Shown here piece by piece: positions 16,848-25,172 of a stretch of DNA of 64,000 nucleotides. Every line of letters starts with the position of its first letter. Positions within the stretch are counted from its first letter, which is position 1. Location: positions 3,096 through 67,095 of the forward strand of contig CAJULR010000015.1 in NCBI GenBank assembly GCA_910587375.1. The letters are read 5' to 3'. The DNA is from Candidatus Gastranaerophilales bacterium (GTDB taxonomy: Bacteria; Cyanobacteriota; Vampirovibrionia; Gastranaerophilales; Gastranaerophilaceae). A program made the position numbers and the translations under genes. The notes below the pieces were generated by a model, which searched no databases, was not told the DNA's origin, and worked only from the letters and a program-made list of their open reading frames with translations.

Positions 16848-17369
16848 TTAGGCCCCTTCAATTGACGACTTATTATAGCTTGCTAAAATTTCCATAGACT
16901 TATATGCAGACACTGAATCTGTAGTTATACTGCTGATTTTCACGCCTGAATCTATGAAAAGCTCCTCTACAAAGCTGATTAAGCTCATATACTTATTGAA
17001 TTCGCTTTCGCTGCCTGCTTTTTCAGCTTTTGACACCAAAGCTTCCATTAAATCTACAAAATCCTGCTCAGGATTTCCCGTAGGATTAAGCCCTAACTGG
17101 TACATGATACTATACCAGCTGTAAGACACAGTCTGCTGACTGGTTTCAGCTGTTTCATCATCTTCTGTAAGGCTCTGCAAGCCATTTACTGCCGTTTTGG
17201 TCTGGATTTCCTGAAGCTTTTGAAGGTCTTTATTAACGTCCCCGCTTGACTTTACGCCATATTTTGCAAGCAAATCCGCAACAGAAGAATAATCTGTTTT
17301 TGTTGCGTTCAAAAAGTAATTTATTTGCTCCTGATACAGGCTGGAAGCGGATATTGGGGAAATTGACAT
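16848..17369 (-). CDS. hypothetical protein, Ser/Gln-rich helical
   Basis: 173 residues, acidic, soluble, mostly helical with a Thr/Ser/Glu-rich middle (LTEDDETAETSQQTVSYSW). No domain recognised. The start MSISPISASSLYQEQ looks like a short flexible tail of the kind found on exported or structural proteins without a cleavable signal. Convergent with the radical SAM gene, 43-bp gap. Function unknown. Confidence 0.5.
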   Translation of the reverse strand: MSISPISASSLYQEQINYFLNATKTDYSSVADLLAKYGVKSSGDVNKDLQKLQEIQTKTAVNGLQSLTEDDETAETSQQTVSYSWYSIMYQLGLNPTGNPEQDFVDLMEALVSKAEKAGSESEFNKYMSLISFVEELFIDSGVKISSITTDSVSAYKSMEILASYNKSSIEGA

Positions 17370-17512
17370 CTTTAAAAATCAGTCCTTCAAAAATGAGTAC
17401 CTTTTAAATTAATTCCACAATTAAATTTTTTTTAACACCGCGGATAAATTGCCGATATAGCCTGGGTTTTGGAGAATTTCAAAAGCAAAAATTTTGTGGT
17501 AAAATTCATTCT

Positions 17513-18082
17513 ATGAATTCAAAAAATTTACACAACCCGTGTTTCAATAAAATCGGCTATATTCAGGTTTACACAGGAGATGGCAAGGGAAAAACCACAG
17601 CCAGCTTGGGTTTGGCGCTTCGTGCATTGGGGCGCGGCTGGAAGGTTTTAATCGTAATGTTCACAAAAGGCGGGTCTGATTATGGCGAAATCCATTCATT
17701 TTCCAACCTTTCAGACGATATTAAAAGCCGCTTTAAGGTGATAAATGCGGGTTTAGACCGAATTGTCTATAAAGATAACGTAAATGAAGCCGACAGGGCT
17801 GAAATCCAAAAGGGATGGGCATTTGCAAGGAAAGCCATAGAAAATTGCGAATATGAACTTGTAATTTTGGATGAAGCAAATATAGCGCTGGATTTGGGGC
17901 TTATAGACCTTGAAGAAATGCTTGATACCTTGAAAAACAAGCCCAAAGGGGTTGAAATCGTGCTCACAGGGCGGAATGCAAACGAAAAAGTAATAGAGCT
18001 TGCACACCTGGTTTCAGAGATAAAACCCGTAAAACACTACTGGGACATAGGTGTTGAGGCAAGAAAAGGGGTCGAATATTGA
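17513..18082 (+). CDS. cobO: corrinoid adenosyltransferase CobO/BtuR
   Basis: 189 residues. YTGDGKGKTTASLGLALRALGRG (around residues 19-41) contains the characteristic GDGKGKTT P-loop; VILDEANIALDLGL and VLTGRNA match later family motifs. It transfers the adenosyl group of ATP to cob(I)alamin. It indicates B12 use or salvage, consistent with the radical SAM protein upstream and the MetE/CooC-like pair. A -10-like TAAAAT (17500-17505) is only 7 nt from the ATG, so the message may be leaderless. Overlaps the MCE gene as TTGA. Confidence 0.93.
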   Translation: MNSKNLHNPCFNKIGYIQVYTGDGKGKTTASLGLALRALGRGWKVLIVMFTKGGSDYGEIHSFSNLSDDIKSRFKVINAGLDRIVYKDNVNEADRAEIQKGWAFARKAIENCEYELVILDEANIALDLGLIDLEEMLDTLKNKPKGVEIVLTGRNANEKVIELAHLVSEIKPVKHYWDIGVEARKGVEY

Positions 18083-18732
18083 AAAAAAGCAGAATTATAG
18101 AGATTTTAATCCTTCTATCCATTGCCGCAGTAGCAATTTTCGCCTCTTACAAAATTTATTACAACACATATATTAAGCCAAACCTTTACACCATAAGGTT
18201 TCACGACATTGATAGTATTATAAAAGGTTCTCCTGTAAGGCTTATGGGGATAATCGTAGGCCATGTTCGAAACCTGGAGCGGGAAAACGACATAATTTTA
18301 TGCGAAATTGTGGTCACAAAACCAAACACAAAAATCCCCGACGGAGCAGTCGCAAGAGTTGAATATAACGGGCTTGGCGGCTCAAAATCAATCGAAATTT
18401 CCCCGCCAAAGACGGATGACCCTAATATTAAAGGGATAGTGGCCACTGACGCCCTTAGAATATCCGATTTTATGGACATTTTGCAGGATGTGCGCGACGT
18501 TCTTGTGTGTATAAAGGAATTTGTGAACGAACTTTCCCCAAAAGCCACTGTGGACACGCTTAAAGCCATCGCTGAAGCGCCGGATTTCACAGGAGAGGCA
18601 AATAAAACGCTTGATGAATTAACGGCGCAGCAAAAGGCAAACACTGAAAAAATCAAGGGTTTCAACAGGTTTCAAAAGGAAATTGAAAATATCATTGACA
18701 GATTCGGCCCAAAAAATAAAAAGGTAAAATAG
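18079..18732 (+). CDS. MCE/MlaD-domain lipid transport protein
   Basis: 217 residues starting at a TTG that overlaps the cobO stop. One membrane anchor (residues ~6-25, IEILILLSIAAVAIFASYKIYY), then an MCE domain with the family hallmark IDSIIKGSPVRLMGIIVGHV and GLGGSKSIEI, and a C-terminal helical stretch. MlaD-type proteins form hexameric rings in the periplasm that pass phospholipids between inner and outer membranes; usual partners MlaE and MlaF are not adjacent here. The coupling to cobO is odd for its function and probably only transcriptional. Confidence 0.85.
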   Translation: MKKSRIIEILILLSIAAVAIFASYKIYYNTYIKPNLYTIRFHDIDSIIKGSPVRLMGIIVGHVRNLERENDIILCEIVVTKPNTKIPDGAVARVEYNGLGGSKSIEISPPKTDDPNIKGIVATDALRISDFMDILQDVRDVLVCIKEFVNELSPKATVDTLKAIAEAPDFTGEANKTLDELTAQQKANTEKIKGFNRFQKEIENIIDRFGPKNKKVK

Positions 18733-18824
18733 CCTAAAATCAAGGTTTTCGGGCTTTTACATAACACGGACCGCAATTTTACACAAGAACACTTGCGCAA
18801 CACGGCCAAAAACCGCACTGCCAC

Positions 18825-18860
18825 AAAAGAAAAGGGGCGCTAAGGTTACAAAAACGCCCC
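18825..18860 (-). terminator. terminator of the glycine-rich pseudopilin gene
   Basis: On the minus strand GGGGCG (18860-18855) pairs with CGCCCC (18839-18834) and is followed by TTTTCTTTT. It lies about 120 bp after the stop of the gene ending at 18980. Confidence 0.7.
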
Positions 18861-18908
18861 GAAAAGTTGTTCATCTAAAATCTGATGTTTGCCGCCTATT
18901 AACGGTAT

Positions 18909-18934
18909 GCCGTCATTGCAAGCGTTACGACGGC
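18909..18934. repeat. REP-like palindrome related to the 21.9-kb repeats
   Basis: GCCGTC (18909-18914) and GACGGC (18929-18934) enclose ATTGCAAGCGTTAC, a degraded version of the GTCATTGCGAG unit at 21888. It sits between the pseudopilin stop and its terminator. Confidence 0.5.
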
Positions 18935-18979
18935 CTCTGTAGGTCAAACACCGCCTGACATCACCTGTTTGGCGCCTCA

Positions 18980-21900
18980 TCATATCGACACGCTCTTGTA
19001 TTCAAGGATTACAAGGCCATCCCCGCCGTTTCCGCCAAGGCCGCCGGTTTCGTTAATTACAGCGCCGCCTCCCCCGCCGCCGCCAAAGGTTCCGTTTTTA
19101 CCGTTTGGCGTGTTTGCCGCGTCGTTACAGGTTATTCCTGCCATCAATGTCGTCAAATTGCCGCCACAGCCGCCCATTACAGGCCCGCCTATGGTGCCGT
19201 CTTTTGCCTTGATGTAGGCTGCAAAGGTGCCGTCCGGGTTTTCGTATAAGGCCTCAATATATCCTCCTATTCCGCCATAGGTCAGGGTTGCGGCTTTTCC
19301 GTTTTGATTTGCGGCTTTATCTTTTGAATAGTTTTTATAATCTGCCGGAAGCAGCGTCACACCGCCGTTTGCGCCAACATCCATACCTCCGCTTTGGCCT
19401 CTAACGCCGCCTTTTGCTGTTAAGTATGTGCCGAATTTGGAGGCTTCGCCATTTCCTGTGCCTGCCGCTTTTCCGCCTGCGCCAACGGTAATAGGGATTT
19501 CAATTCCCGCTTTTATGTTTGTAATAAGTTTTGTAACAATTTCCCCTGCGGTGCCGCCTCCGCCGTTTGAGCCGCCGTATTCAAGATAAATATACCCCGA
19601 AACGCCTGCTGCGCCTATGCCTGCGGTGGCGTCGCCTATGTTTTGTGCGCCGGAACCCCCGCCTCCGCCTGCGCCGTAATGGTTTGCGGCCGGGGTTGTG
19701 CCGTTTTTCGCGGTGTTTCCGCCCACTCCGCCTTGTAAAATGTTGCCTTTTAAATCAAGTGAAGACGCGCCTGCGCCACCGTAACCTCCTGTGGTTGCGG
19801 TTTTAAGACCTCCGGCGCCCCCTGCAAGATTGTCTTTAAATTCTTTTTCTGTCCAGTTTTTGCCTAAAACGCTTACAGGATGAAGATTTCCGCCAAAAGA
19901 TGTGGCTGTTGCAGAGTATGTGCCGGGGTTTCCGCCCAAAGCCGCTGCGATGACTGCACCACCTGAGCCGCCGCGCCTTATATATGTAGGGTTTCCGGCG
20001 TTTCCGTTTCTGTTGTATGCGCTTTGAGAGCCGCCCCCTGCGCCGATTTCAAAGTATAGCTTTTCGCCAGGGGTGACAGTGATTTCCCCGATTGTGATTT
20101 GACCTGCACCCCCGCCCCCACCACCGTTTGCAGGAAGAGTGTAGTTGCAGGATAGCGCGGGATATCCATACCAAAGACGGAGTTTACCAGGCTTGCCAGA
20201 AGAACCCGTTCCACCGTTACAATAACTATCACCAAAGATACTGTCAACTTTGCCACCTTCAGCAGCAGTAGTAGCTCCACTACCCACCCCAGGTTTTGCA
20301 GCAGTAGTATATCCATATCCGGAACCACCAAATCCACCACCAGCAGCAGTAGTTGATATTCCACCAGCAGAGCCATTTTGGCCACTTCCACCACCAATTA
20401 ATAGACTCAAAAAAGTAGATAAATTACCTCCAGTACCTTTTGCAACTGCTCCACCACCGCCACCTCCACCTCCAGCGCCATATCCACCACCAGCCCCACC
20501 GCCAGAAGCAGCAGCACTACCACACGATAAACCGCCACCCCCTCCACCACCTCCAACTTGAAATATTATATCGCTCTCATTTGTACCTGATGACGTTGTA
20601 ACCGTGGTTGGTCCGCCACCCCCTCCACCAGCAGCACCGTTATTGCTATATCTTCTTGCACCACCACCGCCACCTCCACCCCATACTGTACCGTTTCCGC
20701 CATTCCCTGCATAATATGTACCTGAATATGCAAGTCCACCGTTTCCACCAGTCGCAAGAATACTTCCAATGGTTCCGCTTAAACCGTTTGAAGCATTACC
20801 AGAAGTGGTACCGTAAGTTCCTGCACCACCGGCTCCACCATATATTCCTCCGTTACCGCCAGCTCCTAAGCTTCCAACACAAGTTGTACTATAGACTCCA
20901 CCTCCTCCTCCGCCTGCAGCATACCCGCCAGCATAACCAGCACATCCTGAAGAGCTCCCGGTGCCGCCTCTTCCACCACCACCACCAACTCTTATCCAAA
21001 TATCGGAAACTGTCGGAATAATTGTTACATTTTGTAAATATCCACCAGAACCGCCACCACCACCATAACGAGCAGTGCTAAGACCACCTCCTCCTCCGCC
21101 ACCACCGCCGCATGCCGTTACAGTAAGTGGCACATAGGAACCAGGACTCGTTACATAGTCCGTTCCGTCAGCCTTTTTCCATTTTGTAAGCCCTGAAGTT
21201 GCGCAATTAGCGTTTAGCGTAGGAACTTTAAGATTTGTAAACTTTGTTTCACCTTCAAAATAATCTTTCGTAGCTTCTGTGGAAGAAAGGGTTGCGGTGC
21301 CTGAGTTTGTGCCGCCGGAGGCGCCTGAACCGCCGCCGCCAACCATAAACACACGGAGCTTTGTAATGCCGGCAGGGACGGTCCATTCGCCAGAGGAGGT
21401 GATTTCCTGTTTGCCGAAGGCTGCGTTTCCGCCGGCGCCTCCGCCGCCTATCATGGTCACTTTGATTGCATTAACGTCGTTTGGGACGTTGAAGGTGTCA
21501 CTTTTTGTAAAGATTGTAACAATTGAATCTTTGTCGTATTGTGCGGCGCCGACGCCTGAAATGTTGATTTTGGCTTCGTCCATGCGTTTGGTCATGACAG
21601 GGGCCAATGCTGCGAGTAACAAGGACGCCACAAGGAGAGCCATGAGCATTTCAACGAGGGAGAAGGCCAGGCATTGTTTTAGACCCTGAAATTCGTAGTT
21701 TTTTGGATTCAGGGTGACACGCTGGTTGAATGATGTTGGGTTAAAACCCAACCTACGGGTTTTCTTACCACAACCTTGAGATCCTGAAACAAGTTCAGGA
21801 TGACAGCTGCGCATTGATTGAGTTTCAGCCAAGTTCAGGGTGACGGCTGTACGTTGGTTGATTGCTTTTTTCATTGATTGAACAGGCGTCATTGCGAGGG

Positions 21901-22219
21901 TAGCGTCAGCGTACCGCGGCAATCCAGTATGATGTGACATTGAAAGGGTTTTTTGGATTTTCCCTTCCTGTAACGTTAGTTTCTGGATTGCTTCGTCGCT
22001 GTCGCTTCCCTCGCAATGACGGTGACCATGGAATGACTTTTGATCACTTGCAATGACGGTGTCTATTGGATGGCTTTCAGTTAAGTCCTCGCAGTGACGC
22101 GCGGCTATTGATTCGCTTTCGGTGTTCGCAATGACAGTGTTCAAGCGTTGCATTTTAGAAACGCCTAGCCGTTTGGGTAATTGAAATTTCTTTGCACAGA
22201 ATATTAAGATTTTAAGCAT
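18980..22219 (-). CDS. large glycine-rich pseudopilin-like surface protein
   Basis: About 1079 residues from the ATG at 22219, which has GGAG 7 nt upstream. A type IV prepilin-like signal AFSLVEMLMALLVASLL begins near residue 185, with the Glu at +5 of the mature form. It is followed by roughly 850 residues dominated by Gly runs (Gly_rich-type modules with VGGGGGG, AGGGGGG and interspersed Tyr, Ala, Thr). Normal prepilin leaders are under about 30 residues. Here residues ~13-180 are a translation of palindromic intergenic-type repeats (CHPELVSGS, RHCEGSDSDEAIQ), so the leader was probably extended by in-frame repeat insertion. The protein is presumably assembled at the cell surface by a type II/IV-pilus-like machine. 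No partner genes are adjacent. Confidence 0.7.
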   Translation of the reverse strand: MLKILIFCAKKFQLPKRLGVSKMQRLNTVIANTESESIAARHCEDLTESHPIDTVIASDQKSFHGHRHCEGSDSDEAIQKLTLQEGKIQKTLSMSHHTGLPRYADATLAMTPVQSMKKAINQRTAVTLNLAETQSMRSCHPELVSGSQGCGKKTRRLGFNPTSFNQRVTLNPKNYEFQGLKQCLAFSLVEMLMALLVASLLLAALAPVMTKRMDEAKINISGVGAAQYDKDSIVTIFTKSDTFNVPNDVNAIKVTMIGGGGAGGNAAFGKQEITSSGEWTVPAGITKLRVFMVGGGGSGASGGTNSGTATLSSTEATKDYFEGETKFTNLKVPTLNANCATSGLTKWKKADGTDYVTSPGSYVPLTVTACGGGGGGGGGLSTARYGGGGGSGGYLQNVTIIPTVSDIWIRVGGGGGRGGTGSSSGCAGYAGGYAAGGGGGGVYSTTCVGSLGAGGNGGIYGGAGGAGTYGTTSGNASNGLSGTIGSILATGGNGGLAYSGTYYAGNGGNGTVWGGGGGGGARRYSNNGAAGGGGGGPTTVTTSSGTNESDIIFQVGGGGGGGGLSCGSAAASGGGAGGGYGAGGGGGGGGAVAKGTGGNLSTFLSLLIGGGSGQNGSAGGISTTAAGGGFGGSGYGYTTAAKPGVGSGATTAAEGGKVDSIFGDSYCNGGTGSSGKPGKLRLWYGYPALSCNYTLPANGGGGGGAGQITIGEITVTPGEKLYFEIGAGGGSQSAYNRNGNAGNPTYIRRGGSGGAVIAAALGGNPGTYSATATSFGGNLHPVSVLGKNWTEKEFKDNLAGGAGGLKTATTGGYGGAGASSLDLKGNILQGGVGGNTAKNGTTPAANHYGAGGGGGSGAQNIGDATAGIGAAGVSGYIYLEYGGSNGGGGTAGEIVTKLITNIKAGIEIPITVGAGGKAAGTGNGEASKFGTYLTAKGGVRGQSGGMDVGANGGVTLLPADYKNYSKDKAANQNGKAATLTYGGIGGYIEALYENPDGTFAAYIKAKDGTIGGPVMGGCGGNLTTLMAGITCNDAANTPNGKNGTFGGGGGGGAVINETGGLGGNGGDGLVILEYKSVSI
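21684..21714. repeat. palindromic repeat in the pseudopilin leader
   Basis: CCCTGAA (21684-21690) and TTCAGGG (21708-21714), followed by TGACAC. The same core (CCTGAA/TTCAGG) recurs at 21781. Confidence 0.6.
21736..21751. repeat. TTGGGTT palindrome
   Basis: TTGGGTT-AA-AACCCAA followed by CCTACG. It resembles the widespread bacterial GTAGGTTGGGT repeat family. Part of the repeat cluster inside the pseudopilin leader. Confidence 0.55.
21781..21801. repeat. palindromic repeat encoding HPELVSGS
   Basis: ATCCTGAA (21781-21788), loop ACAAG, TTCAGGAT (21794-21801). On the minus strand it is read as CHPELVSGSQ, the usual translation product of this mobile palindrome family in other genomes. Confidence 0.65.
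21888..21925. repeat. GTCATTGCGAG/GCAATCC repeat, plus orientation
   Basis: Begins GTCATTGCGAGGG and ends CGGCAATCC, a well-known type of dispersed bacterial palindrome. Its reverse-complement partner is at 21985-22020. Confidence 0.65.
21985..22020. repeat. GGATTGC/CGCAATGAC repeat, inverted copy
   Basis: Begins GGATTGCTTCGTCGC and ends CCCTCGCAATGAC, the reverse complement of the unit at 21888. Further partial CGCAATGAC or TTGCAATGAC copies follow at about 22046, 22087 and 22126. Confidence 0.65.
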
Positions 22220-22294
22220 AAACAATCTCCTTAAAAAATATTTTCGGACAAATAGGTCACAGACATTTTAGAATTATACGGCAAAATAGTTCAC

Positions 22295-22504
22295 ATGGCA
22301 AGATTAGAAAATTTAGGACAAAACATCAAAAAATACCGGCTAAAAAACAAGTATAGCCAGGAATTTCTTGCCGAAAAGTGTGATTTAAGCCGCGAATATA
22401 TTTCAAGAATTGAGAGCGGGCAAAAATATGTCAGCCTGAAAAAAATGTTCCTGATGGCAGACACTTTACACGTTCCCGTTAAAGATTTATTTGATTTTGA
22501 TTAA
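22295..22504 (+). CDS. XRE-family HTH regulator
   Basis: 69 residues, one Cro/C1 HTH domain: LGQNIKKYRLKNKYSQEFLAEKCDLSREYISRIESGQKYVSL with recognition helix SREYISRIES, ending in a PVKDLFDF tail. Starts 76 bp from the divergent pseudopilin gene, so it may control that promoter or its own. Similar in size and layout to the HTH gene at 40450. Confidence 0.88.
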   Translation: MARLENLGQNIKKYRLKNKYSQEFLAEKCDLSREYISRIESGQKYVSLKKMFLMADTLHVPVKDLFDFD

Positions 22505-22670
22505 ATTTCAATCAGAATATTGTGTTCAAAAATTTGTGGCAAGATTTTGAAACAAAGTGATATTAAATAAAATATTTAACTTGCTTTTAATATAACATAG
22601 TAATATCACTTTGTCAAGCATTTTTAAAAAAATGCTTCCAAAAAACAATTTTTTCTGTTATAATTTGCAC

Positions 22671-22841
22671 GTGGCAATAGATACTGAAAAAAATAAGCGA
22701 TATTTTATTACAATATCAAAAGAGGATTACATTCGCCTTGAAAAACAGGCTAAAGCTTCTGTGCGCTCTGTAAGCAAGCAATCGCTTTTTTATATCCTTG
22801 AAGGCTTAAAAAGGGATGAAGCCGCAGCAAAAGAAAACTAG
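22671..22841 (+). CDS. small ribbon-helix-helix-like protein
   Basis: 56 residues from a GTG at 22671. A strand RYFITIS followed by two helices (KEDYIRLEKQAKASVRS and SKQSLFYILEGLKRDE) fits the Arc/CopG ribbon-helix-helix pattern. Upstream codons to 22611 are open but cover the promoter: TATAAT (22659-22664) ends 6 nt before the GTG, so the transcript probably begins at the start codon (leaderless). Convergent with the thymidylate-kinase-like pair, gap 1 bp. Confidence 0.6.
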   Translation: MAIDTEKNKRYFITISKEDYIRLEKQAKASVRSVSKQSLFYILEGLKRDEAAAKEN

Positions 22842-22842
22842 C

Positions 22843-23505
22843 TTACCCCACAACCCCTGAATTGAGGACTTTTTTGACCTCTTCTTTAATTCTTTCATGG
22901 ATTGTATCAATCGGCAATTCGCCGTCAATTGTAATAAAATTGTACTCTTTTTCAAGTCTGTCATACTCTTCAAGGCATTTATTCTGATAAATTTCAAAGC
23001 TTTTATAGATATCTGTTGAAAGGCCGATGTCGCGCCCGGATTCAAAGTAATCAAGACCCTTGGTTCCAATCATGCGCTTTAAAAGCTTGTCTACAGGCAT
23101 TTTAAGGTAGAAAACCAAATCAGGTTCCGGCGCAAAATCATAAAGCTTTTTCACCCAATTAATATCATGGCCCCGGACTGAATCGCGGACAAAGGCAGTG
23201 TATATGTATCTGTCCAAAAGCACGACAAAACCGGCTTTTAGGGCAGGAATAATCACGTTTTCAAGACGGTCTGCATAATCTGCGGCATAAAGAAGCGAAA
23301 ACGTTGTCGTATTCAAGAGGTTGCGCTCTTTTGCCTCGTTTATGACATCAGAAATGAGGCGGGATGTCTTCCATTCAGAGAGCATACAGCCATAGCACTC
23401 GTTTTCAATATATTTTTTAAGAAGGTTGACCTGGGTTGATTTCCCCGCGCCGTCCGTTCCTTCTATAACAATTAAAAGCCCGTCATATCCGTGTTTTTGA
23501 TACAT
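22843..23505 (-). CDS. thymidylate kinase-like protein, second of tandem pair
   Basis: 220 residues. Walker A IEGTDGAGKSTQ (about residues 13-24) and the Tmk DRY motif, here LLDRYIYTAFVRD, with TKGLDYFESG in the lid region. Tmk phosphorylates dTMP to dTDP, but classical enzymes have DRYxxSxxAYQ, so substrate choice may differ. It shares about the whole length with its upstream neighbour (LL-A-D-ADRLE--IIPA-KAGF-VL-DRY-YTAF-RD). Starts immediately after that gene's stop. Confidence 0.75.
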   Translation of the reverse strand: MYQKHGYDGLLIVIEGTDGAGKSTQVNLLKKYIENECYGCMLSEWKTSRLISDVINEAKERNLLNTTTFSLLYAADYADRLENVIIPALKAGFVVLLDRYIYTAFVRDSVRGHDINWVKKLYDFAPEPDLVFYLKMPVDKLLKRMIGTKGLDYFESGRDIGLSTDIYKSFEIYQNKCLEEYDRLEKEYNFITIDGELPIDTIHERIKEEVKKVLNSGVVG

Positions 23506-24180
23506 CTAAATTTTAATACCTTTCGAATTTAAAAGCTCTGTCACGAGTTTTCTAAAATACATCTGTTTTTTGTGGATGGATTCATTCGCGTCCACCTTCA
23601 CAAGACCATATTCATCCACCATATCTTTATATTGCTCAATTACGCGGTTTTGAAACAAAACATAGCTTTTATAGGGGTTATTTGAAAGTTTTAAATCCAT
23701 ACCCGCTTCGTAATATTTCGGCTGGCGGTTTGTGCAAATGCGCTCCAGGGAAACTTTTGCACTCACATCAAAATATAGGGTTAAATCCGGCTTAATTGCA
23801 AAACCGTACATATTTCGAACCCATTTTCTGTCAACATCACGCGCAACATCCCTTGCAAAAGCAGTGTATACGTATCTATCGGCCAAAACTATAAACCCTG
23901 CTTTCATTGCGGGGATGATAATTTTTTCAAGGCGGTCTGCAAAATCAACGGCATGAAGAAGGGAAAACGTGCGCCCTGAAAGGAGGTTTTTCTTTTTGGC
24001 CTTTTTTGTGGTTTCTGCTATAAGGTCTGAAGAATTCCAGCAAGTTAAGATTACATCAAGGTTTTTAGACTTTAGCCAGCTGTAAAGTAAATCCAATTGG
24101 GTGGATTTGCCGCTGCCGTCTATTCCTTCAACACAAATGAGTACGCCTTTCAGGTCATGGTTTTTATTAAATCTTAACAT
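23506..24180 (-). CDS. thymidylate kinase-like protein, first of tandem pair
   Basis: 224 residues. Walker A VEGIDGSGKSTQ near residues 18-29, then FSLLHAVDFADRLEKIIIPAMKAG and LADRYVYTAFARD. Lid region TNRQPKYYEAG. Clearly paralogous to the next gene and fused in one operon without a gap. One copy may be the cell's dTMP kinase and the other a specialised nucleoside monophosphate kinase, or the two may form a heterodimer; sequence alone does not decide. Confidence 0.75.
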   Translation of the reverse strand: MLRFNKNHDLKGVLICVEGIDGSGKSTQLDLLYSWLKSKNLDVILTCWNSSDLIAETTKKAKKKNLLSGRTFSLLHAVDFADRLEKIIIPAMKAGFIVLADRYVYTAFARDVARDVDRKWVRNMYGFAIKPDLTLYFDVSAKVSLERICTNRQPKYYEAGMDLKLSNNPYKSYVLFQNRVIEQYKDMVDEYGLVKVDANESIHKKQMYFRKLVTELLNSKGIKI

Positions 24181-24272
24181 TTTGTCCCTTGTTTTTTACT
24201 GCCCTTTGTTAATAATATTATAAGTGATAATCCACATTTGCAAACAAATTTATAAGTTTTGGAGAATAATAA

Positions 24273-25172
24273 ATGAATTCGAATATATTTTCAAAGGCCT
24301 TTGATGTCGTAAAAGACAGCCCTTTTGTAACGCTTTATTTTGTATTATATTTAATAGTTTTGTTTTTAATAATCCCCGTTATGCTTGCAGGAAAGAATAT
24401 GTTTTTAACAAGCATTTTGAGCGTTTTAGCGCTTCTTTTAACCTGTGCGTTTATGGCGGGCTGGTTTGGGATGATTAAAACGGCAATTGTTTTATATAAA
24501 AAGGAAAAAAGCCCGGAAGAAAAGCTTGAAGAAGCAATAAAGCTTCGAAACAATTTCTTTTGCAGTGTTTCAAACTACATTTTGCCTGTAATTTTCGGGT
24601 TTGTAGTTCTTGTTGCCCTTTTATATTTACATTCATATCTTTCAGATGTCCTTTTTGGCAGGATTGATAACGTTTTAGGGGAAATTTCAAAATATTCAAA
24701 CAACCAGGAAGCCTTTAAAACCTACCTTTTAAATATCCCGGAATCTACCTGGAATATAATCACCAAAAAAGCTGTGTTTTCATACCTTGTATGCAGCTTT
24801 TTGACGATGGTTTTCCTTTTCTTTGCTTCAAGCCTTTATTTAAACAAAAAATGCAGTTTAAACCCGTTTTTTGCGGCGGTTGATTCTGTTAAAACAATGT
24901 TTGGCAAATTTTTTGAAACAGTTTTAATTTTTATATTCTTAATAGTTTTAAACTTTATTTTAATGACCTTGCAGGCATTTTATATAAATAACGTTGTAAT
25001 TTCTTTTATCACAATGATATTAAGGATTTATTTTGCCGCATATATTATTGTTTTAATATTTGCTTTGTACGAAAATAGAGTTTATGAAGAAAGCCAAAAA
25101 AACCCACCTGCCCTTTCCGATAATTGTTGTGACAGGGCCAACTGCATCGGGCAAGACGAAACTGTCGATTAA
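24273..25172 (+). CDS. polytopic membrane protein, unknown
   Basis: 299 residues with about six hydrophobic segments (around 20-39, 45-66, 100-120, 170-188, 212-232, 238-262) arranged like bacterial DUF-type stress or lipid-associated membrane proteins; no family named with confidence. GGAG 9 nt upstream of the ATG. The last 29 residues (SQKNPPALSDNCCDRANC...) are read from DNA that in another frame encodes the N terminus and P-loop of MiaA, an 89-nt overlap. The Cys-rich, low-hydrophobicity tail looks like a by-product of that overlap. Confidence 0.6.
   Translation: MNSNIFSKAFDVVKDSPFVTLYFVLYLIVLFLIIPVMLAGKNMFLTSILSVLALLLTCAFMAGWFGMIKTAIVLYKKEKSPEEKLEEAIKLRNNFFCSVSNYILPVIFGFVVLVALLYLHSYLSDVLFGRIDNVLGEISKYSNNQEAFKTYLLNIPESTWNIITKKAVFSYLVCSFLTMVFLFFASSLYLNKKCSLNPFFAAVDSVKTMFGKFFETVLIFIFLIVLNFILMTLQAFYINNVVISFITMILRIYFAAYIIVLIFALYENRVYEESQKNPPALSDNCCDRANCIGQDETVD

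Noticed and set aside
19000..21100. Possible CRISPR or tandem-repeat array
   Set aside because: Repetition comes from glycine codons; units vary in length and there are no regular spacers or cas genes.
18980..21120. Long open frames on the plus strand rich in Pro/Ala/Arg
   Set aside because: They are mirror images of the Gly-rich coding sequence (GGC/GGT repeats give CC-rich codons in reverse). No ribosome-binding sites or independent domain features.
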